Of a stretch of DNA of 64,000 nt, positions 17,116 through 26,629 are shown piece by piece. This DNA is from Pantoea sp. alder81. Its GTDB lineage: Bacteria; Pseudomonadota; Gammaproteobacteria; Enterobacterales; Enterobacteriaceae. Position numbers and translations under genes: made by a program. The notes below the pieces were generated by a model. It saw only the letters and a list, made by a program, of their open reading frames with translations. It was not told the DNA's origin and searched no databases. Location of the stretch: the NCBI RefSeq assembly GCF_020179835.1, contig NZ_JAIUDA010000004.1:248001-312000 (forward strand), written 5' to 3'. Numbering within the stretch: position 1 is the first letter of the stretch; every line of letters starts with the position of its first letter.

Positions 17116-18288
17116 ATGGCCGAATCCGCAAACAAGAATATTAATGTCTTCTGGTTTCTCCCGACGCACGGTGATGGACGCTATCTGGGCACCACGGAAG
17201 GTGGGCGCCCGGTTGATTTGGCTTACTTACAGCAGGTGGCATTAGCTGCCGACAATCTCGGTTTCTACGGCGTGCTGATTCCCACGGGTAAAAGCTGCGA
17301 GGATTCGTGGCTGGTCGCGTCTGCACTGGCACCCATCACCAAGCGCCTGCGCTATCTGGTCGCCGTTCGCCCTGGACTTCAACCACCGACACTGGCTGCG
17401 CGCATGGCCACAACCCTGGATCGCCTCTCTGAAGGACGTTTGCTGATTAACGTGGTGACTGGCGGTGACCCGGTTGAGAATAAAGGCGATGGCATCTTTC
17501 TCAATCACAGTGAGCGCTATGAAGTCACCAAAGAGTTTCTTGATGTCTACAGCCGTTTAATGCGCGGAGAGAAGGTTGACTATGAAGGGCAGCATATTCA
17601 CGTTGAAGGCGCTGAGGTGTTGTTCCCGCCCGTTCAGGAAAATGGCCCACCGCTCTACTTTGGCGGTTCGTCTGATGCAGCCATTGATGTTGCCGCTGAG
17701 CAAATCGATACCTATCTGACCTGGGGTGAGCCCCCTGAGCAGGTCGCAGAGAAGCTGGCGGTGGTCCAGGAACGTGCAGCTGCGCGCGGACGCAAACTGG
17801 AATACGGCATCCGCCTGCATGTCATCGTGCGTGAAACGGAACAGGAAGCGAAAGCGGCGGCGGAGAAACTAATTGGTCATCTGGATGAAGACACCATCGC
17901 GCAGGCGCAGAAGATCTTTGCGCGTATGGATTCAGCAGGCCAGGCGCGTATGAGCGCGCTGCACAAAGGTTCCCGCGATAATCTCTATATCTCGCCAAAC
18001 TTATGGGCAGGCGTCGGTCTGGTGCGCGGTGGAGCAGGAACGGCATTAGTGGGCAGTCCTGAGCAGGTCGCAGAACGTATTCGTGAATATCAGGCATTAG
18101 GTGTGACCAACTTCATCCTGTCGGGATATCCACATCTGGAAGAAGCGCATCGTGTGGCAGAATTGCTGCTGCCGCTGTTACCGCTGGCAAATGGTCAGCA
18201 GCAGCGTTCGCGCACTATCAACACCGGGCCATTCGGTGAAACCATTGGTGGTGATAAGCGCCCTTCAAAGCAGGTGAGCGCCAGCTAA
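17116..18288 (+). CDS. ssuD: FMNH2-dependent alkanesulfonate monooxygenase
   Basis: 390-residue bacterial-luciferase-like monooxygenase that releases sulfite from C2-C10 alkanesulfonates using reduced flavin and oxygen. It shows the SsuD N-terminus [17 protein letters not shown], the substrate-pocket Cys in [18 protein letters not shown]-type strands ([18 protein letters not shown]), [28 protein letters not shown] and the flexible active-site segment around [29 protein letters not shown]. Full length for the family. First gene behind the sigma-54 promoter; no ssuE flavin reductase is seen in the window, so reduced flavin must come from elsewhere, perhaps from the FAD protein downstream. Confidence 0.92.
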   Translation: MAESANKNINVFWFLPTHGDGRYLGTTEGGRPVDLAYLQQVALAADNLGFYGVLIPTGKSCEDSWLVASALAPITKRLRYLVAVRPGLQPPTLAARMATTLDRLSEGRLLINVVTGGDPVENKGDGIFLNHSERYEVTKEFLDVYSRLMRGEKVDYEGQHIHVEGAEVLFPPVQENGPPLYFGGSSDAAIDVAAEQIDTYLTWGEPPEQVAEKLAVVQERAAARGRKLEYGIRLHVIVRETEQEAKAAAEKLIGHLDEDTIAQAQKIFARMDSAGQARMSALHKGSRDNLYISPNLWAGVGLVRGGAGTALVGSPEQVAERIREYQALGVTNFILSGYPHLEEAHRVAELLLPLLPLANGQQQRSRTINTGPFGETIGGDKRPSKQVSAS

Positions 18289-18302
18289 TGCAGGAGAAGA
18301 CG

Positions 18303-19709
18303 ATGGCACGACCACATATCATCATCACGGGTGGCGGGTTTAGCGGAACTGCACTGGCGATTCATCTCGCACGCCAATCGTCCTCTCCATTACTGATTAC
18401 AGTGGTCGAACCGCGTGAGCAACTGGGCGGTGGTGTGGCCTACTCCACGCAAGAACCGGCGCATCGCATCAATGTTCCGGCTTCACGCATGCAACTCAGC
18501 GGTGATGAGCAGGGCGCCTTTGACCGCTGGTATCGTCAGCAGCCGGAGTGTTCACTGGATTCAGCAGCCCATTGCGAAGACGGCTCAGTCTATCCGCAGC
18601 GCGGTATGTTTGGTCGCTATCTGGCAAAGCAGTTTGCCCTCGCGGCAGAACGGCATCCGCAGATTGAGCTACGACACGTTCAGGCCAGTGCCATAGCGTG
18701 GGAAGGGCAGCAGCTATTGCTCAGCAATGGTGAGACGCTACAGGGCGATGTGCTGGCGTTAGCGATTAGTCACCCGCCGCCATCATTGCCTCATTCGCTG
18801 CAACCCTTTGCCCATCACCCAGCGCTCATTGCCAATCCATGGCAAGCCGGCGTGCTGGATGTGATAGATCCTGACGCAGCTGTAGCTATTATTGGAACCG
18901 GCCTGAGCATGGCGGATGTGGTTGCCTCATTAGGCACCCGCCACCATCGAGGCCCATTAACCGCCTTCTCGCGCCGTGGGCAGCTCTCACGCGCTAATCT
19001 GCAGGGTGAGTGGCCTGAATGGACGTTAGCGCCTCAGAGCGTCCCTGGCGTGCGTCTGTGGCTGCATCACATCAGGGATGAGGTTGCCCGTGCGGCACGG
19101 CAGCAATTACCCTGGCAGCGCGTGCTGGACGATGTACGCGCACAGGGCCAAACCATCTGGCAATCGTTGCCGTTGCGCGAGCAGCAGCGCTTTGTGCGCC
19201 ATCTGCGTTCATGGTGGGATGTACATCGTTATCGCATCGCGCCGCAGGTGTCTGCAGAAATCATCAGACGACAGCAGCAGGGTAGTTTGCAGGTGCTGGC
19301 AGCCAGACTGGACGCCATCACTGTACAGGGCCATCAGCTGGCAATCACGCTGCGCACTCGCCAGGGTGAAACGGAAACGCGCCTGCTTGATCATCTGATC
19401 GTCACCACGGGACCCGGGCATGATGCGCTGACTCAAAGTCAGCCGTTGTTGCGTTCGCTGAGTGAACAAGGCCTGGTCCGAGGTGACCAGCTTGGCTTTG
19501 GTCTCGATGTGGACCTGCAGTCACACGCACTTAATCAGCAAGGCCTGCCCAATGCTCGCCTGTTAGTGGTGGGCCCCGCTGCACGCGCACGTTTCGGTGA
19601 GTTGATGGGGTTACCACAGGTAGCCGATCACGCTGCTGCCGTTGCTCAGCAAATTCTCAAGGAACTTAATATCGCTCAAGACGAGCGATGTCCCCCTTAC
19701 GCTTCTTAA
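18303..19709 (+). CDS. FAD/NAD(P)-binding oxidoreductase, NAD_binding_9 type (YdhS-like)
   Basis: 468-residue flavoprotein with a dinucleotide-binding motif at the very N-terminus (HIIITGGGFSGTALAIHLA) and a second one mid-protein (VAIIGTGLSMADVVASL). YSTQEPAHRINVPASRMQLSGDE resembles the YdhS/HpnW-like FAD group. The exact reaction is unknown; within a sulfur-scavenging operon it may supply reduced flavin or oxidise a sulfur compound. An upstream ATG at 18288 overlaps the ssuD stop, but AGGAG at 18292-18296 is ideally placed for ATG 18303, so that start is used. Confidence 0.8.
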   Translation: MARPHIIITGGGFSGTALAIHLARQSSSPLLITVVEPREQLGGGVAYSTQEPAHRINVPASRMQLSGDEQGAFDRWYRQQPECSLDSAAHCEDGSVYPQRGMFGRYLAKQFALAAERHPQIELRHVQASAIAWEGQQLLLSNGETLQGDVLALAISHPPPSLPHSLQPFAHHPALIANPWQAGVLDVIDPDAAVAIIGTGLSMADVVASLGTRHHRGPLTAFSRRGQLSRANLQGEWPEWTLAPQSVPGVRLWLHHIRDEVARAARQQLPWQRVLDDVRAQGQTIWQSLPLREQQRFVRHLRSWWDVHRYRIAPQVSAEIIRRQQQGSLQVLAARLDAITVQGHQLAITLRTRQGETETRLLDHLIVTTGPGHDALTQSQPLLRSLSEQGLVRGDQLGFGLDVDLQSHALNQQGLPNARLLVVGPAARARFGELMGLPQVADHAAAVAQQILKELNIAQDERCPPYAS

Positions 19710-19784
19710 TCTCTCAAACATCCTAAAAACACACTAACGAACGCCGGGTCGTCGCACGATCACGGCCTCGCTATGGAGATTGCT

Positions 19785-21179
19785 ATGCCATCGCAACGTG
19801 AAATTCGCCTGAATGCTTTTGATATGAACTGTGTCGGACACCAGTCACCGGGTTTGTGGGCGCATCCGCGCGACCGCTCCTGGCAATACAAAGATCTGGA
19901 GTACTGGGTCGATTTAGCGCGCCTGCTGGAGCGTGGCAAATTTGACGGCTTGTTTATCGCCGATGTGCTGGGTATTTACGATGTGCTTGACGGGAACGGT
20001 GATGCCGCGATTCGGCAGGCGACGCAGGTGCCGGTCAACGACCCGCTGGCGTTAATCACCCCAATGGCGCTGGTGACGGAGCATCTGGGTTTTGGCCTCA
20101 CCGCATCGCTGTCGTTTGAACATCCTTATCCCTTCGCGCGCCGTTTATCGACGCTCGACCACCTCACAAAAGGGCGCATCGGCTGGAATATTGTGACTTC
20201 GTATCTGGAGAGCGGGGCGCGCAATATTGGCCATCATGCGCAGAGCGATCACGACAGCCGCTACGACTACGCTGATGAATATTTGCAGGTGGTGTACAAG
20301 CTTTTAGAAGGCAGTTGGGAACAGGATGCTGTATTACGCGATCGTGAACGGCGTATCTTCAGCGATCCCCGCAAAATTCACCCCATCAATCATCAGGGCA
20401 CCTTCTTCAACGTACCGGGCATTCACCTGTGTGAGCCGTCACCACAGCGCACGCCGGTGTTGTATCAGGCGGGTGCATCGAGTCGTGGCAAACAGTTTGC
20501 CGCTGAGCACGCGGAATGCGTGTTTGTTGCCGCGCCGTCGAAAGTGCTGCTGAAGAAAACCGTAGCGGATATTCGTCGCCGAGCAGAAGAAGCAGGGCGC
20601 GATCCACGCAGCATCCTGATCTTCAATCTGCAAACGGTAATTGTCGGGGAGACCGATGCCGTCGCGCAGGCGAAGTGGAAAGAATACCAAAGCTATGTCA
20701 GCTACGAGGGTGCACTGGCGCTGGTATCTGGCTGGACGGGTATCGACTTCGGTCAATATCAGCCAGATCAGGTGCTGAAGTACCTGCACACCAACGCCAT
20801 CCAATCAGCCGTCGAAACCTTCTCCACCGCCGATCCCAATCGTCAGTGGACGGTGAAAGCGCTGGCGGATTGGGTGGGTATTGGTGGTTTTGGCCCGCTG
20901 ATTGTCGGCAGTGCAGCAACCGTGGCCGACGAACTGCAAAGCTGGGTGGAAGACACTGACGTTGATGGTTTCAACCTCGCCTACGCATTAACGCATGAAA
21001 CCTTTGAAGACGTGGTTGAACTGCTGATCCCTGAACTGCAAAAGCGCGGCGTTTACAAAAAGGAGTATGCGGAAGGGACGCTGCGCGAGAAGTTGTTTAA
21101 CGCCGGGCCACAGTTGACCGCACCGCATCCAGGCGTGGGCTATCGAGTGAAAAGCGCGGCGCAGCAGGAGGTCATATGA
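19785..21179 (+). CDS. NtaA/SnaA/DszA-type FMN-dependent monooxygenase
   Basis: 464-residue luciferase-like monooxygenase of the NtaA/DszA group, flavin-dependent enzymes acting on nitrilotriacetate, pristinamycin or dibenzothiophene sulfone. Typical segments are LNAFDMNCVGHQSPGLWAHP, FDGLFIADVLGIYD, LGFGLTASLSFEHPYPFARRLSTLDHLTKGRIGWNIVTSYLESGARN and VLYQAGASSRGKQFAAEHAE. In this setting its substrate is probably an organosulfur compound, but that is inference from neighbours. ATG 19785 has GGAG 6 bases upstream; an earlier in-frame ATG at 19773 is less likely. The stop overlaps the start of the next gene by 4 bases. Confidence 0.85.
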   Translation: MPSQREIRLNAFDMNCVGHQSPGLWAHPRDRSWQYKDLEYWVDLARLLERGKFDGLFIADVLGIYDVLDGNGDAAIRQATQVPVNDPLALITPMALVTEHLGFGLTASLSFEHPYPFARRLSTLDHLTKGRIGWNIVTSYLESGARNIGHHAQSDHDSRYDYADEYLQVVYKLLEGSWEQDAVLRDRERRIFSDPRKIHPINHQGTFFNVPGIHLCEPSPQRTPVLYQAGASSRGKQFAAEHAECVFVAAPSKVLLKKTVADIRRRAEEAGRDPRSILIFNLQTVIVGETDAVAQAKWKEYQSYVSYEGALALVSGWTGIDFGQYQPDQVLKYLHTNAIQSAVETFSTADPNRQWTVKALADWVGIGGFGPLIVGSAATVADELQSWVEDTDVDGFNLAYALTHETFEDVVELLIPELQKRGVYKKEYAEGTLREKLFNAGPQLTAPHPGVGYRVKSAAQQEVI

Positions 21180-22195
21180 TCGAAATTGACCAACTGAGCA
21201 AGCATTACCGCACCGCTGACGGGCGCGTCACCGAGGTGCTGAAAGCCATCAACTTGCAGGTACCGCAGGCCAATATCACCGCCGTTGTTGGGCCCAGCGG
21301 CGCGGGAAAATCCACGCTGGCGAAGTGCATCAGTCTACTGGAGCAGCCCAGTGCGGGCAGCATTCGCGTCAATGGCAGCGATCTCTCGCGGTTGAATGGC
21401 GAAGCACTGCGTCGCGCGCGCCGTTCGATTGGTACCGTTTTTCAATCCTCAGCCTTACTGCAGCGAAAAAGCGCCTGGGAAAACATCGCGCTGCCTTTGC
21501 GTTACCTCGGTGTGGTCGAGCGGGATATTTCTGCGCGTGTCGGTGAGTTGCTGGAGAGTGTTGGACTGAGCCATAAAGCCAAAGCCTATCCCGACCAGCT
21601 TTCGGGGGGACAGCGTCAACGTATTGGCATCGCGCGTGCGCTGGCGTTGCACCCTACCGTGCTGTTAGCCGACGAAGCGACTTCTGGCCTCGATCCTGAA
21701 GCCACGGTGGCTGTGCTGGATTTGCTAAAGAAACTGCGTGACGACTATAAGCTGGCGATTGTGCTGATCACCCACGAGATGGATGCCGTGCGTCAGGCGG
21801 CGGATGCCGTAGCCGAAATTCGCGATGGGCAGATTGTGCAGTATGGCGTGGTGAAGCATTTACTGGCACAGCCCGATTCGTCACTGGGGCAACGTTTGTT
21901 CCCACTGGTGGCGCAACCTGGCGTGGCGGAATTGATTCTGCAACTGAGTTATCGCACAGATGTACCGGTCATCAGCGACTGGATCTCGCGTTTGAGCGTG
22001 CAATTCAATCTGCGCATCGATCTGCTCGGTGCGCACGTTGAGCTGGTCAACGGTATCCAGGCGGGTCGCTTGCAGGTGGGCATTCACTTCCAGCAAGAGC
22101 GTGTGCCACTGGCGCGATTGCTGGCGCAACTCGAACAGTTTGGACTGGTTGCCAGCGTCTCGGGCAGTGTACATCAGCTGCGGGAGGCGGTATGA
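21176..22195 (+). CDS. MetN-like ABC transporter ATPase with C-terminal regulatory domain
   Basis: 339-residue ATP-binding subunit of the methionine-uptake (MUT) family. Walker A is GPSGAGKSTLA (about 39-49), signature LSGGQRQRIGIARAL, Walker B VLLADEATSGLDP, followed by the H-loop THEMDAV. The last 90 residues (LILQLSYRTDVPVISDWISRLSVQFNLRI, then GRLQVGIHFQ) match the NIL domain through which methionine inhibits MetN. It forms a tight operon with the permease and binding protein, all overlapping by 4 bases. Position after an organosulfur monooxygenase suggests uptake of a sulfur compound, not necessarily methionine. Confidence 0.85.
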   Translation: MIEIDQLSKHYRTADGRVTEVLKAINLQVPQANITAVVGPSGAGKSTLAKCISLLEQPSAGSIRVNGSDLSRLNGEALRRARRSIGTVFQSSALLQRKSAWENIALPLRYLGVVERDISARVGELLESVGLSHKAKAYPDQLSGGQRQRIGIARALALHPTVLLADEATSGLDPEATVAVLDLLKKLRDDYKLAIVLITHEMDAVRQAADAVAEIRDGQIVQYGVVKHLLAQPDSSLGQRLFPLVAQPGVAELILQLSYRTDVPVISDWISRLSVQFNLRIDLLGAHVELVNGIQAGRLQVGIHFQQERVPLARLLAQLEQFGLVASVSGSVHQLREAV

Positions 22196-22890
22196 GCGTT
22201 TCCGTGATAAGTCAGGACACGCCGTGGCTGGAGATTCCGGCATTGATGTTACCTGCGATAGGTGAGACCGCGCTGATGGTCGGCATCGTGATGCTGTTCG
22301 TGGTGAGCTTCGGCGGTATCGTTGGCGTGGTGTTGTTTAACACCTCAGCACGAGGACTGTTTCCTCATCGCGGCGTGCACCGGGTGCTGAGTTGGATTGT
22401 GAATATGGGGCGCTCGTTGCCGTTTCTGGTGTTGATGTCCGCAATCATCCCGTTCACCTTCTGGCTGACCGGCACCACCATCGGCATTCCTGCGGCGGTA
22501 GTCCCGATGATTGCAGCGGGGATACCATTCTTTGGCCGTCTGGTGGATAACGCGCTGCGAGAACTGCCAGGTGAAGTGACCGCGGTGGGTTTGGTGTGCG
22601 GTGGTTCGCGCTGGCAGATCATCCGTTCGGCGCAGCTCAGTGAAGCCTTACCCGCTGTTGTTGCCGCCATCACCCTCAACCTGATTTCCATGATCGAGTA
22701 CTCCGCCATCGCAGGCACCATCGGCGCGGGCGGTATCGGCTATTTAGCCGTGGTGTACGGCTACCAGCGCTTCGACAACCACATCATGATCGCCACCATC
22801 GTGGTGCTGATCGCTTTGATACAAACCATTCAATTTATCGGCGACCGTTTAGTCGCGGTTCTTCGCCATCCTCAGGGGATATCACGATGA
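22192..22890 (+). CDS. MetI-like ABC transporter permease
   Basis: 232-residue inner-membrane permease with about five hydrophobic segments. MetI-type features include ETALMVGIVMLFVVSFGGIVGVVLFNTS, the conserved NMGRSLPFLVLMSAIIPFT and the coupling region AVGLVCGGSRWQIIRSAQLSEALPAVVAAITLNLISMIEYSAIAGTIGAGGIGYLAV. It partners with the NIL-domain ATPase upstream and the binding protein downstream; both junctions overlap by 4 bases. Confidence 0.87.
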   Translation: MSVSVISQDTPWLEIPALMLPAIGETALMVGIVMLFVVSFGGIVGVVLFNTSARGLFPHRGVHRVLSWIVNMGRSLPFLVLMSAIIPFTFWLTGTTIGIPAAVVPMIAAGIPFFGRLVDNALRELPGEVTAVGLVCGGSRWQIIRSAQLSEALPAVVAAITLNLISMIEYSAIAGTIGAGGIGYLAVVYGYQRFDNHIMIATIVVLIALIQTIQFIGDRLVAVLRHPQGISR

Positions 22891-23762
22891 CAACACAAGA
22901 ATTTGAGTTACGTAAAACGCGGCGCTGGCCTTGGCTACTGCTGATTATAGTGGTCATTGCGTTGGCCGCTGCCGCCTGGTTCTGGCGCAGTCAGCAGCCG
23001 CAGGCGGTCGTCTTTGGCACCACGCTGCAGGTTCACTTTGAACCGGCGATGGCGGGAGAACAGAAATTGATTGAGTATGTGGGTGAGCACGTCGCGCCCG
23101 ATTATGGCCTGAAGCTGGAAGCGGTGGGCGTACAGGATCCGGTGCAGGCGGATCGCGCCGTGGCACAAGGGCAATATGCGGCAACCGTCTATCAGCACCA
23201 GTGGTGGTTAAAGCAGGTGGTGGATGCCAACGGTTTCCAGCTCACCTCCGCCTTACCGCTGTTCCAGTGGGCATTTGGCGTCTACTCCGATCGCTATAAA
23301 TCCATAGCCGACCTGCCGCAGGGGGCCACCATTGTGGTGCCGGATGACGGCGCGAACCAGGGACAAGCCTTGTGGCTGCTGGCGCGTCAGGGGTTGATCA
23401 CGCTCGATCCTAACGTTGAACCGCGTACCGCCAAATTAAAAAACATTGTCGGTAATCCGCATGGCTTCGTCTTTAAAGAACTCGATTTGCTGACCATGCC
23501 ACGTGCGTTGAATTCGGTGGATGCGGCGATTGGTTATGTTTCGCAATTTGATGCCGGAAAAGTCACGCGTGATAAGGGCATTCTGTTCCCTCCGGCACCG
23601 CGTACTTTTGCCTCGCAACTGGTGATTGGTACGCCCTATCTGGAGCAGGAGAACATTGTGAAACTAAAGCAGGCGTTTTCCGATCCTCGCGTCCAGCAGT
23701 GGCTGAAAACGACGGATGATCCGTTAGTTAAAGGCGTATTAGTGCCGGTCTCTGCAGACTAA
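22887..23762 (+). CDS. MetQ-like binding protein with a membrane anchor instead of a lipobox
   Basis: 291-residue protein of the NlpA/MetQ family. It shows VGEHVAPDYGLKLEAVGVQDPVQADRAVAQGQYAATVYQHQWWLKQ and IVVPDDGANQGQALWLLARQGLITL, typical of methionine-binding proteins. It begins with about 14 cytoplasmic residues, a basic KTRRWPW and one hydrophobic stretch (LLLIIVVIALAAAAWFW, about 18-34), without the lipobox cysteine normal for MetQ. It is therefore probably held in the inner membrane by an uncleaved signal anchor. Last gene of the met-like operon; a terminator follows at 23783. Confidence 0.82.
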   Translation: MTTQEFELRKTRRWPWLLLIIVVIALAAAAWFWRSQQPQAVVFGTTLQVHFEPAMAGEQKLIEYVGEHVAPDYGLKLEAVGVQDPVQADRAVAQGQYAATVYQHQWWLKQVVDANGFQLTSALPLFQWAFGVYSDRYKSIADLPQGATIVVPDDGANQGQALWLLARQGLITLDPNVEPRTAKLKNIVGNPHGFVFKELDLLTMPRALNSVDAAIGYVSQFDAGKVTRDKGILFPPAPRTFASQLVIGTPYLEQENIVKLKQAFSDPRVQQWLKTTDDPLVKGVLVPVSAD

Positions 23763-23782
23763 CTTCCTACTGTTTACCCCTC

Positions 23783-23813
23783 ACCCGGTCTCGCGATGCG
23801 CGTCCGGGTTTTT
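23783..23813 (+). terminator. Terminator after the MetNIQ-like operon
   Basis: ACCCGG / CCGGGT stem with a 15-base partly self-complementary loop (gcg runs), followed by TTTTTG. It separates the sigma-54 operon from the MFS/flavoprotein unit. Confidence 0.7.
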
Positions 23814-23888
23814 GTGTTTAAAAAATATTTTATATTATTGATTTATAACAATTAAATATCACTATTTGTTGCTTTGGACCTGAAGGCT

Positions 23889-23900
23889 AAGCGCTTATAA
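23889..23900 (+). promoter_or_regulatory. AAGCGCTTATAA motif upstream of the MFS/flavoprotein unit
   Basis: The same AAGCGCTTATA sequence occurs upstream of the orphan ssuA at 29579, and a related GATCGCTTATAACC at 29612. It lies about 40 bases before the MFS start. It may be a shared operator or part of the promoter (for example CysB/Cbl-linked); the binding protein is unknown. Confidence 0.35.
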
Positions 23901-23939
23901 CAACCTCACCTGCACAACTAAAAAACAACGTGAGGCGTT

Positions 23940-25379
23940 ATGAGTTCCGTTCCTTTAGAAAACACCTTACCGGCATCTGAGCCGGTACGTTCGGTCAGTG
24001 ATGTGGCAAGGCTGATCAACACTCGCAGTGACAAAAACAATTATGCGCGCATGATTGTGTTCCTCGCGCTCGGCGGCGTCTTCCTCGATGCCTACGATCT
24101 CACCACGCTCTCCTACGGGATTGACGATGTGGTACGCGAATTCCAGCTTTCCCCACTTATAACCGGACTGGTGACCTCGTCAATTATGGTCGGCACCATC
24201 GTCGGTAACCTGGTAGGTGGCTGGTTGACTGACAAATATGGCCGTTACTCCGTCTTTATGGCCGATATGCTGTTCTTCGTGGTCTCCGCCATCGCAGCAG
24301 GATTAGCCCCTAATGTCTGGGTGCTGATTGGCGCACGTTTCCTGATGGGGATTGGCGTGGGGATCGATTTGCCGGTGGCGATGTCCTATCTGGCAGAGTT
24401 CTCGAAATTTGCTGGCAAAGGCAATAAAGCCGCGCGTCTCGCCGCCTGGTGCCCGATGTGGTACGCCGCCTCAACGGTGTGCTTCCTGCTGATCTTTGCT
24501 CTCTACTTCCTGTTACCGAAGGATCATCTCGATTGGTTGTGGCGCGCATCCCTGCTGTTTGGGGCAGTACCTGCGTTATTGATCATCGCGGTACGCAGCA
24601 AGTTCATGAACGAATCACCGTTGTGGGCAGCCAATCAGGGCGATCTTAAATCTGCGGTGCGCATTCTGCGTGACTCTTACGGCATCCATGCTCATGAGGC
24701 AGAACCGGAAGCGCTACCCGCGGAAGCGGCACCCAAAGTGAGTTTCCGCGTGCTGTTCCAAAAACCCTGGCGTGAGCGCACCATCGTGGCCGGCGTGATG
24801 AACATCTGTATCTCATTTGAATACACCGCAATCGCCTTCTTCCTGCCTTCGATCCTTGCGCAGTTCCTCGGCGCGGGCGTATTTGAAACTATCTCTGCGT
24901 CGCTGGGCCTGAATGCGCTGTTTGCTTTCACCGGCGGTTTGCTGGGTATGCGTCTGGCCTGGAAATATCCATCACGCCATGTGGCGATTGCCGGATTTGC
25001 ATTGCAGTTCTTCGCGCTGATTGCATTGGCACTGATTGGGCACCCAGAAGCCATTGCGGGGATTGTGTTTGCGGTGCTGATGCTCGGCTTGTGGCTGTTT
25101 GCCGAAGGCTTTGGTCCGGGCGCGCAGCTGATGGTCTATCCGGCGCTCTCCTATCCGACTTCCATCCGCGCAACTGGTGTGGGCTTCAGCCGTGCGCTGT
25201 CAGGCATTGGTAGCGCGCTGGCGCTGTTTATTCTGCCGATTCTGCAAGCGGCGCTGGGCACCAACATGTTCTGGGTGGTGTCGCTTGCCGCCATCATCCC
25301 GATCTTCTTCCTGCTCGCGGTCCGCCACGAACCGACGCGCCACGACATCGACGATCTTTCTCATCAGGAGCAACCATGA
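23940..25379 (+). CDS. MFS transporter, sugar-porter-like
   Basis: 479-residue inner-membrane transporter with about twelve hydrophobic segments. The N-terminal soluble part precedes ALGGVFLDAYDLTTLSYGIDDV, and the MFS motif between helices 2 and 3 is GGWLTDKYGRYSVFMADML. A second half follows after a charged loop near residue 260 (EAEPEALPAEAAPKVSFRVLFQKPWRERT). Helix-1 acidic residues (FLDAYDL) suggest proton-coupled import. It overlaps the SfnB/DszC-like gene by 4 bases, so it probably imports that enzyme's organosulfur substrate. Confidence 0.85.
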   Translation: MSSVPLENTLPASEPVRSVSDVARLINTRSDKNNYARMIVFLALGGVFLDAYDLTTLSYGIDDVVREFQLSPLITGLVTSSIMVGTIVGNLVGGWLTDKYGRYSVFMADMLFFVVSAIAAGLAPNVWVLIGARFLMGIGVGIDLPVAMSYLAEFSKFAGKGNKAARLAAWCPMWYAASTVCFLLIFALYFLLPKDHLDWLWRASLLFGAVPALLIIAVRSKFMNESPLWAANQGDLKSAVRILRDSYGIHAHEAEPEALPAEAAPKVSFRVLFQKPWRERTIVAGVMNICISFEYTAIAFFLPSILAQFLGAGVFETISASLGLNALFAFTGGLLGMRLAWKYPSRHVAIAGFALQFFALIALALIGHPEAIAGIVFAVLMLGLWLFAEGFGPGAQLMVYPALSYPTSIRATGVGFSRALSGIGSALALFILPILQAALGTNMFWVVSLAAIIPIFFLLAVRHEPTRHDIDDLSHQEQP

Positions 25380-26590
25380 GCTTACTTTCAACAGGAACCG
25401 ACTACTCGAAACTGGCAGCGCATTTCCGTCCATTGTTCGACCGTATCGCTGAAGGTGCAGTGGAACGCGAACGCCACCGCACATTGCCGCATGAGGCGAT
25501 AACATGGTTAAAAGAAGCGGGCTTCGGCACCGTGCGCATCCCGAAAGAGCAGGGCGGATGGGGCGCATCGCTGCCGCAGCTGTTCCAGTTGCTCACTGAA
25601 CTGGCTGAAGCGGATTCAAATCTGCCTCAAGCGCTACGCGCGCACTTTGCATTTGTCGAAGACCGCCTGAACCAGCCCGCAAGCGCAGAGCGCGATCGCT
25701 GGTTCCGCCGCTTTAGCGATGGCGAGCTGGTGGGCAGCGGCTGGACAGAAATTGGCACGGTGAAGCTCGGTGATGTGATTACCCGCGTCACGCCAGCCGC
25801 AAATGGCTGGACGCTCAGCGGCGAGAAGTTTTACAGCACCGGAACACTGTTCGCAGACTGGATAGATGTGTATGCCCGCCGCAACGACAATCAGGGCGAT
25901 GTCATCGCTCTGGTAAGCACTCACCAACCGGGTGTAACGCGTGATGACGATTGGGATGGTTTCGGCCAACGCTTGACCGGCAGCGGCACCACGCGCTTTG
26001 ACCATGCCCACGTCGAACAGGAACACGTATTCGATTTCGCTACGCGCTTCCGCTATCAAACCGCGTTCTATCAACATGTGCTGCTGGCGACATTGGCCGG
26101 GATTGGGCGTGCCGTGGCACGCGATGGCGCTCAGGCGGTGGCGGCACGTAACCGAATCTACAGCCACAGCAATGGCGCAACTTCTCGCGAGGATGTGCAG
26201 GTACTCCAGGTGATCGGCGAAATCACCAGTCTGGCGTTTGCGGTGGAAGCTACAGTGATCCGCGCCGCACATTCACTGCAATCAGCGTATGAAACTCATT
26301 TAAGCAACGACGAAGCGCAACTTTTGGCAGTGAATGCGCTGGCCGAAGCTGAAGCGGGTCAGGCACAGGTGATCGCCAGTGAACTGGTGCCGCGTGCCGC
26401 CACCGAGTTGTTTAATGCGCTGGGCGCATCGGATACGCGCATCAGTAAAGCGCTGGATCGCCACTGGCGTAATGCGCGTACGGTGTCGTCACACAATCCT
26501 GTGATTTATAAAGCGCGCGATATTGGTAACTGGAAAGTTAACGGCACGCCGCCGACCGGGATTTGGCAGATTGGGCGCGGGGAAGGCTGA
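25376..26590 (+). CDS. SfnB/DszC-like acyl-CoA-dehydrogenase-fold flavin monooxygenase
   Basis: 404-residue flavoprotein of the acyl-CoA dehydrogenase superfamily, in the SfnB/DszC group that acts on sulfur compounds. The N-terminal helical domain contains LKEAGFGTVRIPKEQGGWGASLPQLFQLLTELAEADSNLPQALRAHF. The middle beta domain contains GDGELVGSGWTEIG-like and GWTLSGEKFYSTGTLFADWIDVYARR segments, and the C-terminal bundle RISKALDRHWRNARTVSSHNPVIYKARDIGNW is typical of DszC-like enzymes. Likely uses FMNH2 to oxidise an organosulfur substrate for sulfur release. Cotranscribed with the MFS gene. Confidence 0.83.
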   Translation: MSLLSTGTDYSKLAAHFRPLFDRIAEGAVERERHRTLPHEAITWLKEAGFGTVRIPKEQGGWGASLPQLFQLLTELAEADSNLPQALRAHFAFVEDRLNQPASAERDRWFRRFSDGELVGSGWTEIGTVKLGDVITRVTPAANGWTLSGEKFYSTGTLFADWIDVYARRNDNQGDVIALVSTHQPGVTRDDDWDGFGQRLTGSGTTRFDHAHVEQEHVFDFATRFRYQTAFYQHVLLATLAGIGRAVARDGAQAVAARNRIYSHSNGATSREDVQVLQVIGEITSLAFAVEATVIRAAHSLQSAYETHLSNDEAQLLAVNALAEAEAGQAQVIASELVPRAATELFNALGASDTRISKALDRHWRNARTVSSHNPVIYKARDIGNWKVNGTPPTGIWQIGRGEG

Positions 26591-26629
26591 TATTTTGCCT
26601 GAAGTGGGCTGCAGTTCTGCCGCCCACTT

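Noticed and set aside
18389-18401. CTGATTACAGTG inside the FAD-protein gene resembles an iteron
   Set aside because: It lies in well-conserved coding sequence (LLITVVEP) and lacks the last bases of the consensus; chance similarity is likely.
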